From Trueperaceae bacterium (lineage in GTDB: Bacteria; Deinococcota; Deinococci; Deinococcales; Trueperaceae): a stretch of 5,355 bases of DNA. The notes beneath the pieces were generated by a model. It made no database searches. It worked only from the letters and a program-made list of their open reading frames with translations, and was not told where the DNA came from. Below are positions 1 to 5,073 of the stretch, in pieces; the first letter of the stretch is position 1; each line of letters starts with the position of its first letter. Made by a program: the position numbers and the translations under genes. Location: assembly GCA_024636105.1 (NCBI GenBank), contig JAGXHO010000140.1, positions 1 through 5,355 on the forward strand, written 5' to 3'.

Positions 1-447
1 GCACTGAACGACGGCGCCTATCTGGTGGCGCCCGCGTCGGTCGCGCCGCTGGCGGCGGCGCTGCGCGAGCTGCAAGTCGCGATCGACGCGCCCGACGCGC
101 CGCCGACGAGCGGTGCGCCCCCGGCCGCCGAAGGGGCGGCGGCCGGCGTCGAACCGGTCGACCGGCTGGTCGTCGGGCTCAGCACCCGACGCGTCCGCGA
201 ACGCCTCGAGGAGGCGATCGCCGCGGGCCATCACGTCGAGCTCCGCTACGTGCCGGAGCGCGAGCGCGCCGGGCGCTACGGCCGCGTGCACCGCGCTCGG
301 GGTCGCGTCCGCACCGCCCGCTTCGAGCCGCTGTTGGTGCGCTACCTCGGCTCGCTCCCCTACCTGCACGCGCGCCCGCTCGACGGCGACGGCGACGAGG
401 AGCTCATCCGGATCGGCTACGTCGAGGGGATCGCGGTGCTCGCGTGA
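1..447 (+). CDS. C-terminal part of a WYL-like domain protein (5' end outside window)
   Basis: The frame is open from base 1 (first residues ALNDGAYLVAP) to a TGA at 445-447, so this is the last 148 residues of a longer protein; the GTG at 25 is probably an internal valine. After a short helical start and an Ala/Pro/Gly-rich linker (about residues 34-55), residues from about 67 read LEEAIAAGHHVELRYV, then a basic stretch, FEPLLVRYLGSLPYLHARPL, and a final IRIGYVEGIAVL. This order (amphipathic helix, 'v.lrY' strand, 'eP..l', 'pYLhAr', terminal 'I' strand) resembles the WYL domain, a ligand-sensing fold found in transcriptional regulators and also at the C-terminus of helicase-associated (XPB/Ssl2 N-terminal-like) proteins of high-GC bacteria. 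The latter fits the preceding 'G.YLVAP...LAAALREL' segment but cannot be decided from this fragment. The gene converges on the toxin gene, with 47 bases between stops. The WYL assignment is by pattern and is moderate. Confidence 0.6.
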   Translation, partial: ALNDGAYLVAPASVAPLAAALRELQVAIDAPDAPPTSGAPPAAEGAAAGVEPVDRLVVGLSTRRVRERLEEAIAAGHHVELRYVPERERAGRYGRVHRARGRVRTARFEPLLVRYLGSLPYLHARPLDGDGDEELIRIGYVEGIAVLA

Positions 448-494
448 GCTGAGCGCACGAGATGCGTGCGGCGCGGGCGCTCGACGTGTGCGCG

Positions 495-869
495 TCAGAG
501 CTTGCGGTTGAGGCGAACGCCCTCGAGCCCTTCGAAGTCGGCGTCCTGCGTCCAGAAGTCTGCTTCGTGCGCTCGCGCCGTCGCGAGCAGGATGCTGTCG
601 GCCAGCGCCAGCTTCGTGTCGATGCTCAGCTCCGCGGCCTCCAGCGCGAGCCGAGCGTCGAGGTCGACCACCGTCCCTTGGCGCATCGTGGCCACGACCT
701 GGAGCGCCTCGTCGCGCCCGACGTGGCGGACCAGGTGCCGATACACCTCGAAGAGGCTCAGCGCCGGCACGAGGAGGGACGCTTCGTCCTCGATCGCCGT
801 GCGGAAGAACGCGGTGTTCGGGCCGCCGGAGAGGTACTCGATCCAACCGCTCGAGTCGACGACGTTCAC
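495..869 (-). CDS. vapC: PIN-domain ribonuclease toxin (VapC family)
   Basis: This 124-residue protein has the length and layout of VapC toxins, Mg2+-dependent endoribonucleases that cut tRNA or rRNA when their antitoxin is lost. The acidic residues expected in a PIN active site are present: Asp5 in the opening VVDSSGWIEYL, Glu41 in LSLFEVYRHL, Asp91 in LALADSILLATA, and Asp109 (with Asp111 nearby) in FWTQDADFEG. The catalytic set therefore looks intact and the toxin potentially active. The start is GTG at 867-869; it overlaps the antitoxin stop as GTGA (866-869), so translation is probably coupled. The stop is TGA at 495-497. The target RNA cannot be read from the sequence. The gene shares its promoter with the antitoxin. 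Confidence 0.9.
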   Translation of the reverse strand: MNVVDSSGWIEYLSGGPNTAFFRTAIEDEASLLVPALSLFEVYRHLVRHVGRDEALQVVATMRQGTVVDLDARLALEAAELSIDTKLALADSILLATARAHEADFWTQDADFEGLEGVRLNRKL

Positions 870-1069
870 AGGCGATCGGGTTCGCGCTCGAGCGGCGGCA
901 GGTCGGGGTACTTCCCGCGGAACGACCGCATCGGCTGGATCGGCACGAGTTCCACTCGGTCGCCGACGGCGAACGCCTCGATCTTCTGTCCGGGGCGGAT
1001 GCCCAGCTGATCACGGACCTCTTTGGGGATGACCACCTGGAACTTGGGCGACACGGTCACGACGGCCAT
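866..1069 (-). CDS. vapB: AbrB/SpoVT-fold antitoxin (VapB-type)
   Basis: This 67-residue protein starts with a typical swapped-hairpin AbrB/MazE/SpoVT DNA-binding domain (residues 3-45): VTVSPKFQVVIPKEVRDQLG followed by IRPGQKIEAFAVGDRVELVPI. In such pairs the N-terminal domain dimerises and binds its own promoter, while the C-terminal tail lies in the toxin's active-site groove. Here that tail would be about residues 46-67, with the basic/aromatic MRSFRGKYPDL segment and a final acidic-basic stretch. The ATG at 1067-1069 is preceded by AAGGGA (1077-1082) at 7 bases, a good ribosome binding site. The gene overlaps the PIN toxin by four bases in the classical antitoxin-first order. The symbol is generic; this is the AbrB-type rather than the ribbon-helix-helix antitoxin class. 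Confidence 0.9.
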   Translation of the reverse strand: MAVVTVSPKFQVVIPKEVRDQLGIRPGQKIEAFAVGDRVELVPIQPMRSFRGKYPDLPPLEREPDRL

Positions 1070-1076
1070 ACGACGG

Positions 1077-1082
1077 TCCCTT
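1077..1082 (-). promoter_or_regulatory. Ribosome binding site of the antitoxin gene
   Basis: AAGGGA on the minus strand lies 7 bases before the ATG at 1069. It supports that start for the antitoxin. Confidence 0.6.
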
Positions 1083-1089
1083 CATCGAT

Positions 1090-1099
1090 CGAGTACTCG
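1090..1099. promoter_or_regulatory. Palindrome CGAGTACTCG, candidate antitoxin operator
   Basis: This is a perfect 10-base palindrome just downstream of the predicted -10 element of the toxin-antitoxin promoter and 20 bases before the antitoxin ATG. AbrB-type antitoxins usually repress their own promoter through short inverted repeats, so this is the best operator candidate here. The assignment rests on position and symmetry only. Confidence 0.4.
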
Positions 1100-1103
1100 T
1101 CAT

Positions 1104-1132
1104 ACGCTAGTCGATGCCGAGGGTCCCGTCAA
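1104..1132 (-). promoter_or_regulatory. Candidate promoter of the toxin-antitoxin operon
   Basis: On the minus strand TTGACG (1127-1132) matches the -35 consensus at five of six bases. After a 17-base spacer comes TAGCGT (1104-1109), which keeps the T, A and final T of the -10 consensus. Transcription would start near 1097, inside the CGAGTACTCG palindrome. The element lies just beyond the hairpin that probably ends cueP transcription, so the toxin-antitoxin pair looks independently expressed. Confidence 0.5.
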
Positions 1133-1151
1133 CGTCGGGCACGAGAGGAAG

Positions 1152-1188
1152 CGCACCCCCGGGCAGCGTCGCGCTGCTCGGGGGTGCG
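1152..1188 (-). terminator. Strong hairpin, probable terminator after cueP
   Basis: The 17-base arms 1152-1168 and 1172-1188 pair with one mismatch (1162/1178) around a three-base loop. The stem is very GC-rich and starts 37 bases past the cueP stop. On the minus strand it is followed by a pyrimidine-rich CTTCCTCTCG rather than a clean T-run, so termination efficiency is uncertain. It sits between the copper cluster and the toxin-antitoxin promoter, where a terminator is expected. Confidence 0.65.
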
Positions 1189-1225
1189 GGAGTGGTTGGT
1201 GCCGGCCGCGGGCGCGGCGCGAGGG

Positions 1226-1771
1226 TCAGCGAGCGGTGGTGAGCTGCAGGTCGGTGATGCAGGTGCGGCTGTCGGCGAAGGTCGTGAGGCGGGCGACGAC
1301 CGAGGCGCCTTCGAGGCTCATGAACAGGTCGATCGCCTGGTCGCGCGGGAGCCAGAGGTCGATGAAGCCGTTCGCCATGGTGGGCATGACCTCGTCGATC
1401 AGCACGGTGCCATCGGCCAGGATCGCCTGGACGTGGACGGGCGCGCCAACCAACTCGCCCTGGCAGCCGCTCATGTAGTGGGTCGCGCACGGGTGGGTCT
1501 GCTGCAGGTACGGGGCGACCGAGACGAACATCAGGTCCTCGGGCATGGGCACGGTGACCTCGGTGCCGTCCGCGAAGCGGAAGTGCACGGCCTCGGGGGT
1601 GGCGAACGTGGTGACGCCGTTGCCCTTCCAGGTGTTCGCGAGCTCGACGGCCGCGCGGGCGTCGAGGCCCTCGAGGGCCCGGGGAGAGGGGTTGCCCTGG
1701 CCGAGGGCCGAGGCGACGAGGTTGATCGCGAGCACGAGCGCTAGGGATCGAAGTGGACGAATGTAGGTCAT
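1226..1771 (-). CDS. cueP: CueP family periplasmic copper-binding protein
   Basis: This 181-residue protein matches the CueP family in length and motifs. CueP binds copper outside the cytoplasmic membrane; in Salmonella it supplies copper to periplasmic superoxide dismutase and contributes to copper tolerance. Residues 1-24 form a signal peptide (basic start, hydrophobic LALVLAINLVASA, small residues before QG) with no lipobox cysteine, so the product should be soluble. The family core is clear: LMFVSVAPYLQQTHPC (80-95), SGCQGELVGAPVHV (101-114), GTVLIDEV, NGFIDLWLPRD (134-144) and the terminal CITDLQL. The three cysteines Cys95, Cys103 and Cys171 sit where the family has its conserved cysteines. 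The ATG at 1769-1771 places the signal peptide correctly, though no strong Shine-Dalgarno precedes it. It lies 68 bases downstream of the copper ATPase and is probably co-transcribed. The frame stays open far upstream across the ATPase gene, but that part is a shadow. Confidence 0.92.
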   Translation of the reverse strand: MTYIRPLRSLALVLAINLVASALGQGNPSPRALEGLDARAAVELANTWKGNGVTTFATPEAVHFRFADGTEVTVPMPEDLMFVSVAPYLQQTHPCATHYMSGCQGELVGAPVHVQAILADGTVLIDEVMPTMANGFIDLWLPRDQAIDLFMSLEGASVVARLTTFADSRTCITDLQLTTAR

Positions 1772-1786
1772 GGAGGCAGCGTACCG

Positions 1787-1809
1787 ACCCCACCCCCCGT
1801 GCGTAGGGG
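1787..1809. promoter_or_regulatory. Degenerate copy of the copper-operator-like motif upstream of cueP
   Basis: ACCCCACCC at 1787-1795 and GTAGG at 1803-1807 repeat the two ends of the perfect palindrome found before the ATPase gene, at nearly the same spacing (16 against 17 bases). Dyad symmetry is poor. It lies in the gap between the ATPase stop and the cueP start, 15 bases from the cueP ATG. It may be a weak or decayed regulator site, or chance in C/G-rich DNA. Confidence 0.25.
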
Positions 1810-1839
1810 ACGAACGTCCGGAACCGCGCGTGATCGACC

Positions 1840-3972
1840 TCACTTCGTCCCCCACCGCCGCAGCAGCTGGGCGTTGATCGCCACGACCACGGTGCTGGCC
1901 GACATCAGCACAGCGCCAACGGCCGGCGAAAGCACCAGCCCCCAGGGCGCGAGGACGCCGGCGGCCAGCGGGATCGCGATCACGTTGTAGCCCGCTGCCC
2001 ACCAGAGGTTCTGGATCATCTTCCGGTAGGTGGCGCGCGACAGGTCGACGATGCGCACCACGTCGCGCGGGTCCGAGCGCACGAGCACCACGTGGCCGGC
2101 CTCGACCGCCACGTCGGTGCCGGCGCCGATGGCGATGCCCACGTCGGCGGTCGCCAGCGCTGGGGCGTCGTTCACGCCGTCGCCCACCATCGCGACGCGG
2201 CGGCCGCCGCGCTGGAGCTCCTGCACCTTCGAGGCCTTGTCCTCCGGCTGCACCTGGGCGAACACCGTGTCGATCCCGAGCTCCTCGGCCACGGCGTCGG
2301 CGACCGCCTGGGCGTCGCCGGTGAGCATGGCGACCTCGATGCCGCGCTCGTGCAGCGCCTGGATCGCTTCGCGGCTCTCCTCTCGGATTGCGTCGGCGAC
2401 TGCGAGGACCGCCACGACCTGGTCGCCACGCAGCACGTAGATCGCGGCTTGGCCGCGTTTGGCGGCTTGGTCGGCGGCGCGCGCGAGCGCGTCCGGCACG
2501 GTCGCGGAGCGCTCGTCGAGCAGCGCCGGGCCGCCCACGAACACCTCTTCGCCTGCGACGCTCGCGACGACGCCCTTGCCGGCGAGCGACCGGAACCCCT
2601 CCGCCACGGGCACGTCGAGGCTGCGTTCCTCGGCGGTGCGGCCGATGCCGCGGGCGATCGGGTGCTCCGAGTCGGCCTCGACGGCGGCCGCGAGGCGCAA
2701 CGCCTCGTCCTCCGATAGGCCGTCCGCGGTCGCGACCGCCACCACCCGGTGCGAGCCGAGCGTGAGCGTGCCGGTCTTGTCGAACACGACGATGTCGACC
2801 AAGCGCGCCTCTTCGAGCCCGCGGCGGTCGCGCACGAGCAGACCGTTCTTCGCGCCGAGCGTCGTCGAGATCGCGACCACCAGTGGGACGGCGAGCCCCA
2901 GGGCGTGGGGGCAGGCGATGACCAGCACGGTGACCGTCCGAACGATCGCGTAGTCGATCTCGGCGCCGAGCAGCAGCCAGGTGACGAGGGTGAGGACCGC
3001 CGCGACCAAGGCGACCACCGTCAGGAGCCGGGCGGCGCGGTCGGCGAGGTGTTGGACGCGCGACTTGGAGGTCTGCGCGTCGGCCACCAGCCGCATGATC
3101 CCAGAGAGCTTGGTGGCGTCGCCGGTGGCGGTCACCTCGACGCGGAGCGAGCCGGCGCCGTTGATCGTGCCGGCGATGACCGCGTCGCCCTCGCCGCGCT
3201 TGACCGGCCGCGATTCGCCGGTGATCGACGCCTCGTCGAGCGAGCTCTCGCCCTTGCGCACGACGCCGTCGACCGGGACGCTCTCGCCCGGTCGCACGAG
3301 CACGAGGTCGCCCGCGCGCAGGTCCGCGACGGCGACGCTCTCTTCGCGCCCGTCGACGACGCGGGTGGCCGTGTCGGGAAGCAGCTTGGCCAGCTCCTTG
3401 AGCGCGCCCTGCGCCTGGTCGATCGAGCGCATCTCGATCCAGTGGCCGAGGAGCATGATCGTCACGAGCGTTGCGAGTTCCCACCACAGCGCGAGCGCGT
3501 CGATCGCGCCGAGCTCGACGACCCACGAGAAGACGAAGGCCACCGTGATGGCGAGCGAGATCAGCGTCATCATCCCCGGGAGCCGGGCCCGCAGTTCGCC
3601 CCAGGCGCCGCGCAGGAAGACGAGGCCGCCGTACCCGAAGACCGCGGTCCCGAGCACCGCCGGGATCCAGGCGGATCCTGGGAACACTGGGGCGCGGTAG
3701 CCGAGCAGCATCTCGATGTGGGGCGACCACACGACGACCGGGATCGTCAGCGCGAGCGCGAGCCAGAAGCGGCTGCGGAACGCTTCGACGGAGTGGCCGG
3801 CGTGGGCGTCGTGGCCGGCGTGGGCACCGTCGGCGTCGCGCGGTGGGCGGTGCGACGACCCCCCGTGCGGCGCTCCGTCGTGCGCCCCGTGCTTCCCATG
3901 CGCCGCGTGCCCGCCGTGCGCCTCGGCCTTGGCCGAACCTGCCTCGTGCCGGTCGTGGTCGTGCTGCGCCAT
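1840..3972 (-). CDS. copB: CopB-type copper-exporting P1B ATPase with His-rich N-terminus
   Basis: This 710-residue membrane pump uses ATP to export copper (Cu+/Cu2+, possibly Ag+). All P-type hallmarks are present: actuator TGES (251-254), DKTGTLT with phosphorylated Asp398, SEHP (435-438), TGD (551-553) and GDGVND (597-602). The transmembrane metal motif is CPH (354-356), not CPC. NLWWAAGYNVIAIP (655-668) and MSASTVVVAIN (690-700) match the P1B-3 signatures N-x5-GYN-x4-P and MSxST-x5-N, so CopB is a better name than CopA. There is no CxxC metal-binding domain; residues 1-60 instead hold 14 histidines, a typical CopB feature. Eight membrane segments are visible, at about 70-90, 101-121, 132-152, 157-178, 315-336, 341-371, 655-675 and 677-702. 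The ATG is preceded by AGGAGG at 6 bases. An operator-like palindrome lies upstream and cueP follows 68 bases downstream. Length is normal for the subclass and no key residue is missing. Confidence 0.95.
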   Translation of the reverse strand: MAQHDHDRHEAGSAKAEAHGGHAAHGKHGAHDGAPHGGSSHRPPRDADGAHAGHDAHAGHSVEAFRSRFWLALALTIPVVVWSPHIEMLLGYRAPVFPGSAWIPAVLGTAVFGYGGLVFLRGAWGELRARLPGMMTLISLAITVAFVFSWVVELGAIDALALWWELATLVTIMLLGHWIEMRSIDQAQGALKELAKLLPDTATRVVDGREESVAVADLRAGDLVLVRPGESVPVDGVVRKGESSLDEASITGESRPVKRGEGDAVIAGTINGAGSLRVEVTATGDATKLSGIMRLVADAQTSKSRVQHLADRAARLLTVVALVAAVLTLVTWLLLGAEIDYAIVRTVTVLVIACPHALGLAVPLVVAISTTLGAKNGLLVRDRRGLEEARLVDIVVFDKTGTLTLGSHRVVAVATADGLSEDEALRLAAAVEADSEHPIARGIGRTAEERSLDVPVAEGFRSLAGKGVVASVAGEEVFVGGPALLDERSATVPDALARAADQAAKRGQAAIYVLRGDQVVAVLAVADAIREESREAIQALHERGIEVAMLTGDAQAVADAVAEELGIDTVFAQVQPEDKASKVQELQRGGRRVAMVGDGVNDAPALATADVGIAIGAGTDVAVEAGHVVLVRSDPRDVVRIVDLSRATYRKMIQNLWWAAGYNVIAIPLAAGVLAPWGLVLSPAVGAVLMSASTVVVAINAQLLRRWGTK
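3793..3825. repeat. Direct repeat encoding HAGHDAHAGH in the ATPase His-rich tail
   Basis: GTGGCCGGCGTGGGC occurs exactly at 3793-3807 and again at 3811-3825, an 18-base period within the coding region for residues 50-60 of the ATPase. It encodes two HAGH units. The N-terminal metal-binding tail probably grew by small in-frame duplications. Confidence 0.7.
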
Positions 3973-3978
3973 GGGGTT

Positions 3979-3984
3979 CCTCCT
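3979..3984 (-). promoter_or_regulatory. Ribosome binding site of the copper ATPase
   Basis: AGGAGG on the minus strand lies 6 bases before the ATG at 3972. It is a consensus Shine-Dalgarno and fixes this start, which keeps the whole His-rich tail in the protein. Confidence 0.8.
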
Positions 3985-4010
3985 CGGGGACTCCTGCCCT
4001 GCAGGGCGCT

Positions 4011-4040
4011 AGCCTACCCCACCCGGGGTGGGGTAGGCAA
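4011..4040 (-). promoter_or_regulatory. Candidate promoter of copB-cueP overlapping the operator
   Basis: On the minus strand TTGCCT (4035-4040) and TAGGCT (4011-4016) are separated by 18 bases. Both are imperfect: the -35 keeps TTG and the -10 keeps T, A and the final T. The inverted repeat at 4012-4038 fills the spacer and touches both hexamers, the arrangement expected of a repressor-controlled copper promoter. This is inferred from spacing and context. Confidence 0.4.
4012..4038. promoter_or_regulatory. Perfect 13+1+13 inverted repeat, CsoR/RicR-like copper operator candidate
   Basis: GCCTACCCCACCC (4012-4024) is repeated as its exact reverse complement at 4026-4038 around a single G. 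Copper-sensing repressors of the CsoR/RicR family bind GC-rich dyads with TACCC...GGGTA ends, and this site has that pattern. It lies in the 98-base gap between the propeller gene stop and the copper ATPase start, 39 bases from the ATG. It is unlikely to be mainly a terminator, since no T-run follows on the minus strand. The cognate regulator is not in the window. Confidence 0.65.
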
Positions 4041-4070
4041 CGCACACCGACCGCGAGCGCCGTGCGGGCG

Positions 4071-5072
4071 TCAGCGAACCTCGCCGCTTACGGCCAACGC
4101 CGTCCACGTCATCCCGCCGTCGCCGCTGCGAAACACGTCGGCGGTCGACGTGGCGACGAACACGACTGCGGGCGCCTCGCCGGGACCCGCGATCGCCGAA
4201 GCGTACGCGCCGGTCGCGATCGGCGCGGCGACGCGCGTCCAGGTGTCGCCGTCGTCGTGGCTGCGAAGAAGCCCACCGCCGTCGGGAGCGATCGCAAACG
4301 CCCACAGCGTCCCGTCGGCAAGGCGCCGCACGGTGGTGACCGGCCCCCCGCCGAGCCCGGTGGGGCGCCACGTGGTGCCCGCGTCCTCGCTGCGCCATAG
4401 CCCGCTCGCGGTACCCGCGAATACCCGCTCCGGGGCGCTCGCGTGGGCGTCGAGCGCCAGGACGCCGCCGGTTGCCGCCAGCGTGTCCGAGGGAAGCGTC
4501 GTCCAGGTCGCGCCGCCGTCGACCGAGCGCAGGAGGGCGTTCGCGATGGCGTCCCATGCGAGCAGGACAGCCCTTTCGCCCCCGGTCGTCGTGAGCGCGT
4601 GGAGGTCGGCCGCTCCCGCGAGCGATCGCTGCGTCCACGTCCGACCACCATCCCGGCTCACGATCAGGCCGAGGGGGTTCGGCAGACCGCTGCGCAGGTC
4701 GGGGTGTCCGCTGCCGTAGAGCGTTCCTTCGAGGTCCCCGTCCGCACGGAACCCCATCAGGTCGTGGCGGCCGGTGCCCACCGCTCGCCAGCCGTCCGCC
4801 TCGCTCCACCGCACGAGGCCGGTGTGGGTGCCGACGAGCAGCGCCCCGTTGGCCCACGCGGGCGCGTCCAGACCGTGGACGTGGGTTAGGCGGTCGACCG
4901 GAACCCCGAGGTCGGCGCGGCGGTCCGCCACGTACGCCCCCGATGCCCACGCAGCCACGGCTGCGGCGGCGCCGGCCAAGAGCCATACGAGGGGTCCCCA
5001 GCGACGGCGCGGGGCGGTCGCCGTAGCGACCGCCCCGCGTGCGACCGATCGGTCGCCTGGCGATTCCCGCAC
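4071..5072 (-). CDS. Membrane-anchored Asp-box (BNR) beta-propeller, F510_1955 family
   Basis: This 333-residue protein has a basic N-terminus followed by one hydrophobic segment (about 26-47, WGPLVWLLAGAAAAVAAWAS), acting as a signal anchor or uncleaved signal, so the rest should lie outside the membrane. Five Asp-boxes (S-x-D-x-G-x-T-W) start at residues 139, 183, 228, 271 and 316, the pattern of a sialidase/BNR-like propeller. HVHGL (64-68), GRHDLMGF (101-108), SGHPD (121-125) and LPNPLGLIVS (130-139) resemble the family annotated as F510_1955 glycosylhydrolase. Asp-boxes are structural, and I see no clear sialidase active site, so an enzymatic role is unproven. The start is GTG at 5070-5072, one base after the PepSY gene stop (TGA-C-GTG). 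An in-frame stop lies just upstream and no usable start just downstream, so this start is well fixed although the ribosome site is weak. Placement before copB and cueP suggests a role in copper handling. Confidence 0.8.
   Translation of the reverse strand: MRESPGDRSVARGAVATATAPRRRWGPLVWLLAGAAAAVAAWASGAYVADRRADLGVPVDRLTHVHGLDAPAWANGALLVGTHTGLVRWSEADGWRAVGTGRHDLMGFRADGDLEGTLYGSGHPDLRSGLPNPLGLIVSRDGGRTWTQRSLAGAADLHALTTTGGERAVLLAWDAIANALLRSVDGGATWTTLPSDTLAATGGVLALDAHASAPERVFAGTASGLWRSEDAGTTWRPTGLGGGPVTTVRRLADGTLWAFAIAPDGGGLLRSHDDGDTWTRVAAPIATGAYASAIAGPGEAPAVVFVATSTADVFRSGDGGMTWTALAVSGEVR
5009..5038. repeat. Perfect 13-bp inverted repeat with CGTA loop inside the propeller gene start
   Basis: GCGGGGCGGTCGC (5009-5021) and GCGACCGCCCCGC (5026-5038) are exact complements around a four-base loop. 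In mRNA this would be a very stable hairpin covering about codons 12-21 of the propeller gene. It has no T-run after it on the minus strand. Confidence 0.7.
5041..5056. repeat. Perfect 16-bp palindrome in the propeller gene start
   Basis: GCGACCGATCGGTCGC is fully self-complementary, lies two bases from the neighbouring hairpin and shares its GCGACC/GGTCGC arms. It covers about codons 6-11 of the propeller gene. It may be a protein-binding site, or part of an alternative RNA fold with the adjacent repeat. Confidence 0.6.
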
Positions 5073-5073
5073 G

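Noticed and set aside
448..494. Possible bidirectional terminator between the convergent WYL and toxin genes
   Set aside because: Only short complementary GCGCAC/GTGCGC segments are present, far apart and without T-runs. This is too weak to call.
462..1032. Two plus-strand frames opposite the toxin-antitoxin genes
   Set aside because: They are antisense to well-supported PIN and AbrB genes and show no domain.
4012..4038. The inverted repeat as terminator of the propeller gene
   Set aside because: The one-base centre gives a poor loop and no T-run follows. Its position in the promoter spacer and its sequence favour an operator, although some effect on read-through is possible.
1226..4045. 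A 939-residue minus-strand frame that would fuse an upstream region to CueP
   Set aside because: Only the last 181 residues resemble a real protein, starting at a good signal peptide. The rest is an Arg-rich shadow of the ATPase gene in another frame.
2749..4719. A 656-residue open frame on the plus strand opposite the ATPase and propeller genes
   Set aside because: It is antisense to two clear genes, is composed mainly of Arg, Gly, Ala, Asp and Val as expected from GC-rich antisense codons, and has no recognisable domain.
4009..4986. An alternative 325-residue minus-strand frame over the propeller gene
   Set aside because: It is Arg/Gly-rich without motifs, while the overlapping frame carries five Asp-boxes and a membrane anchor.
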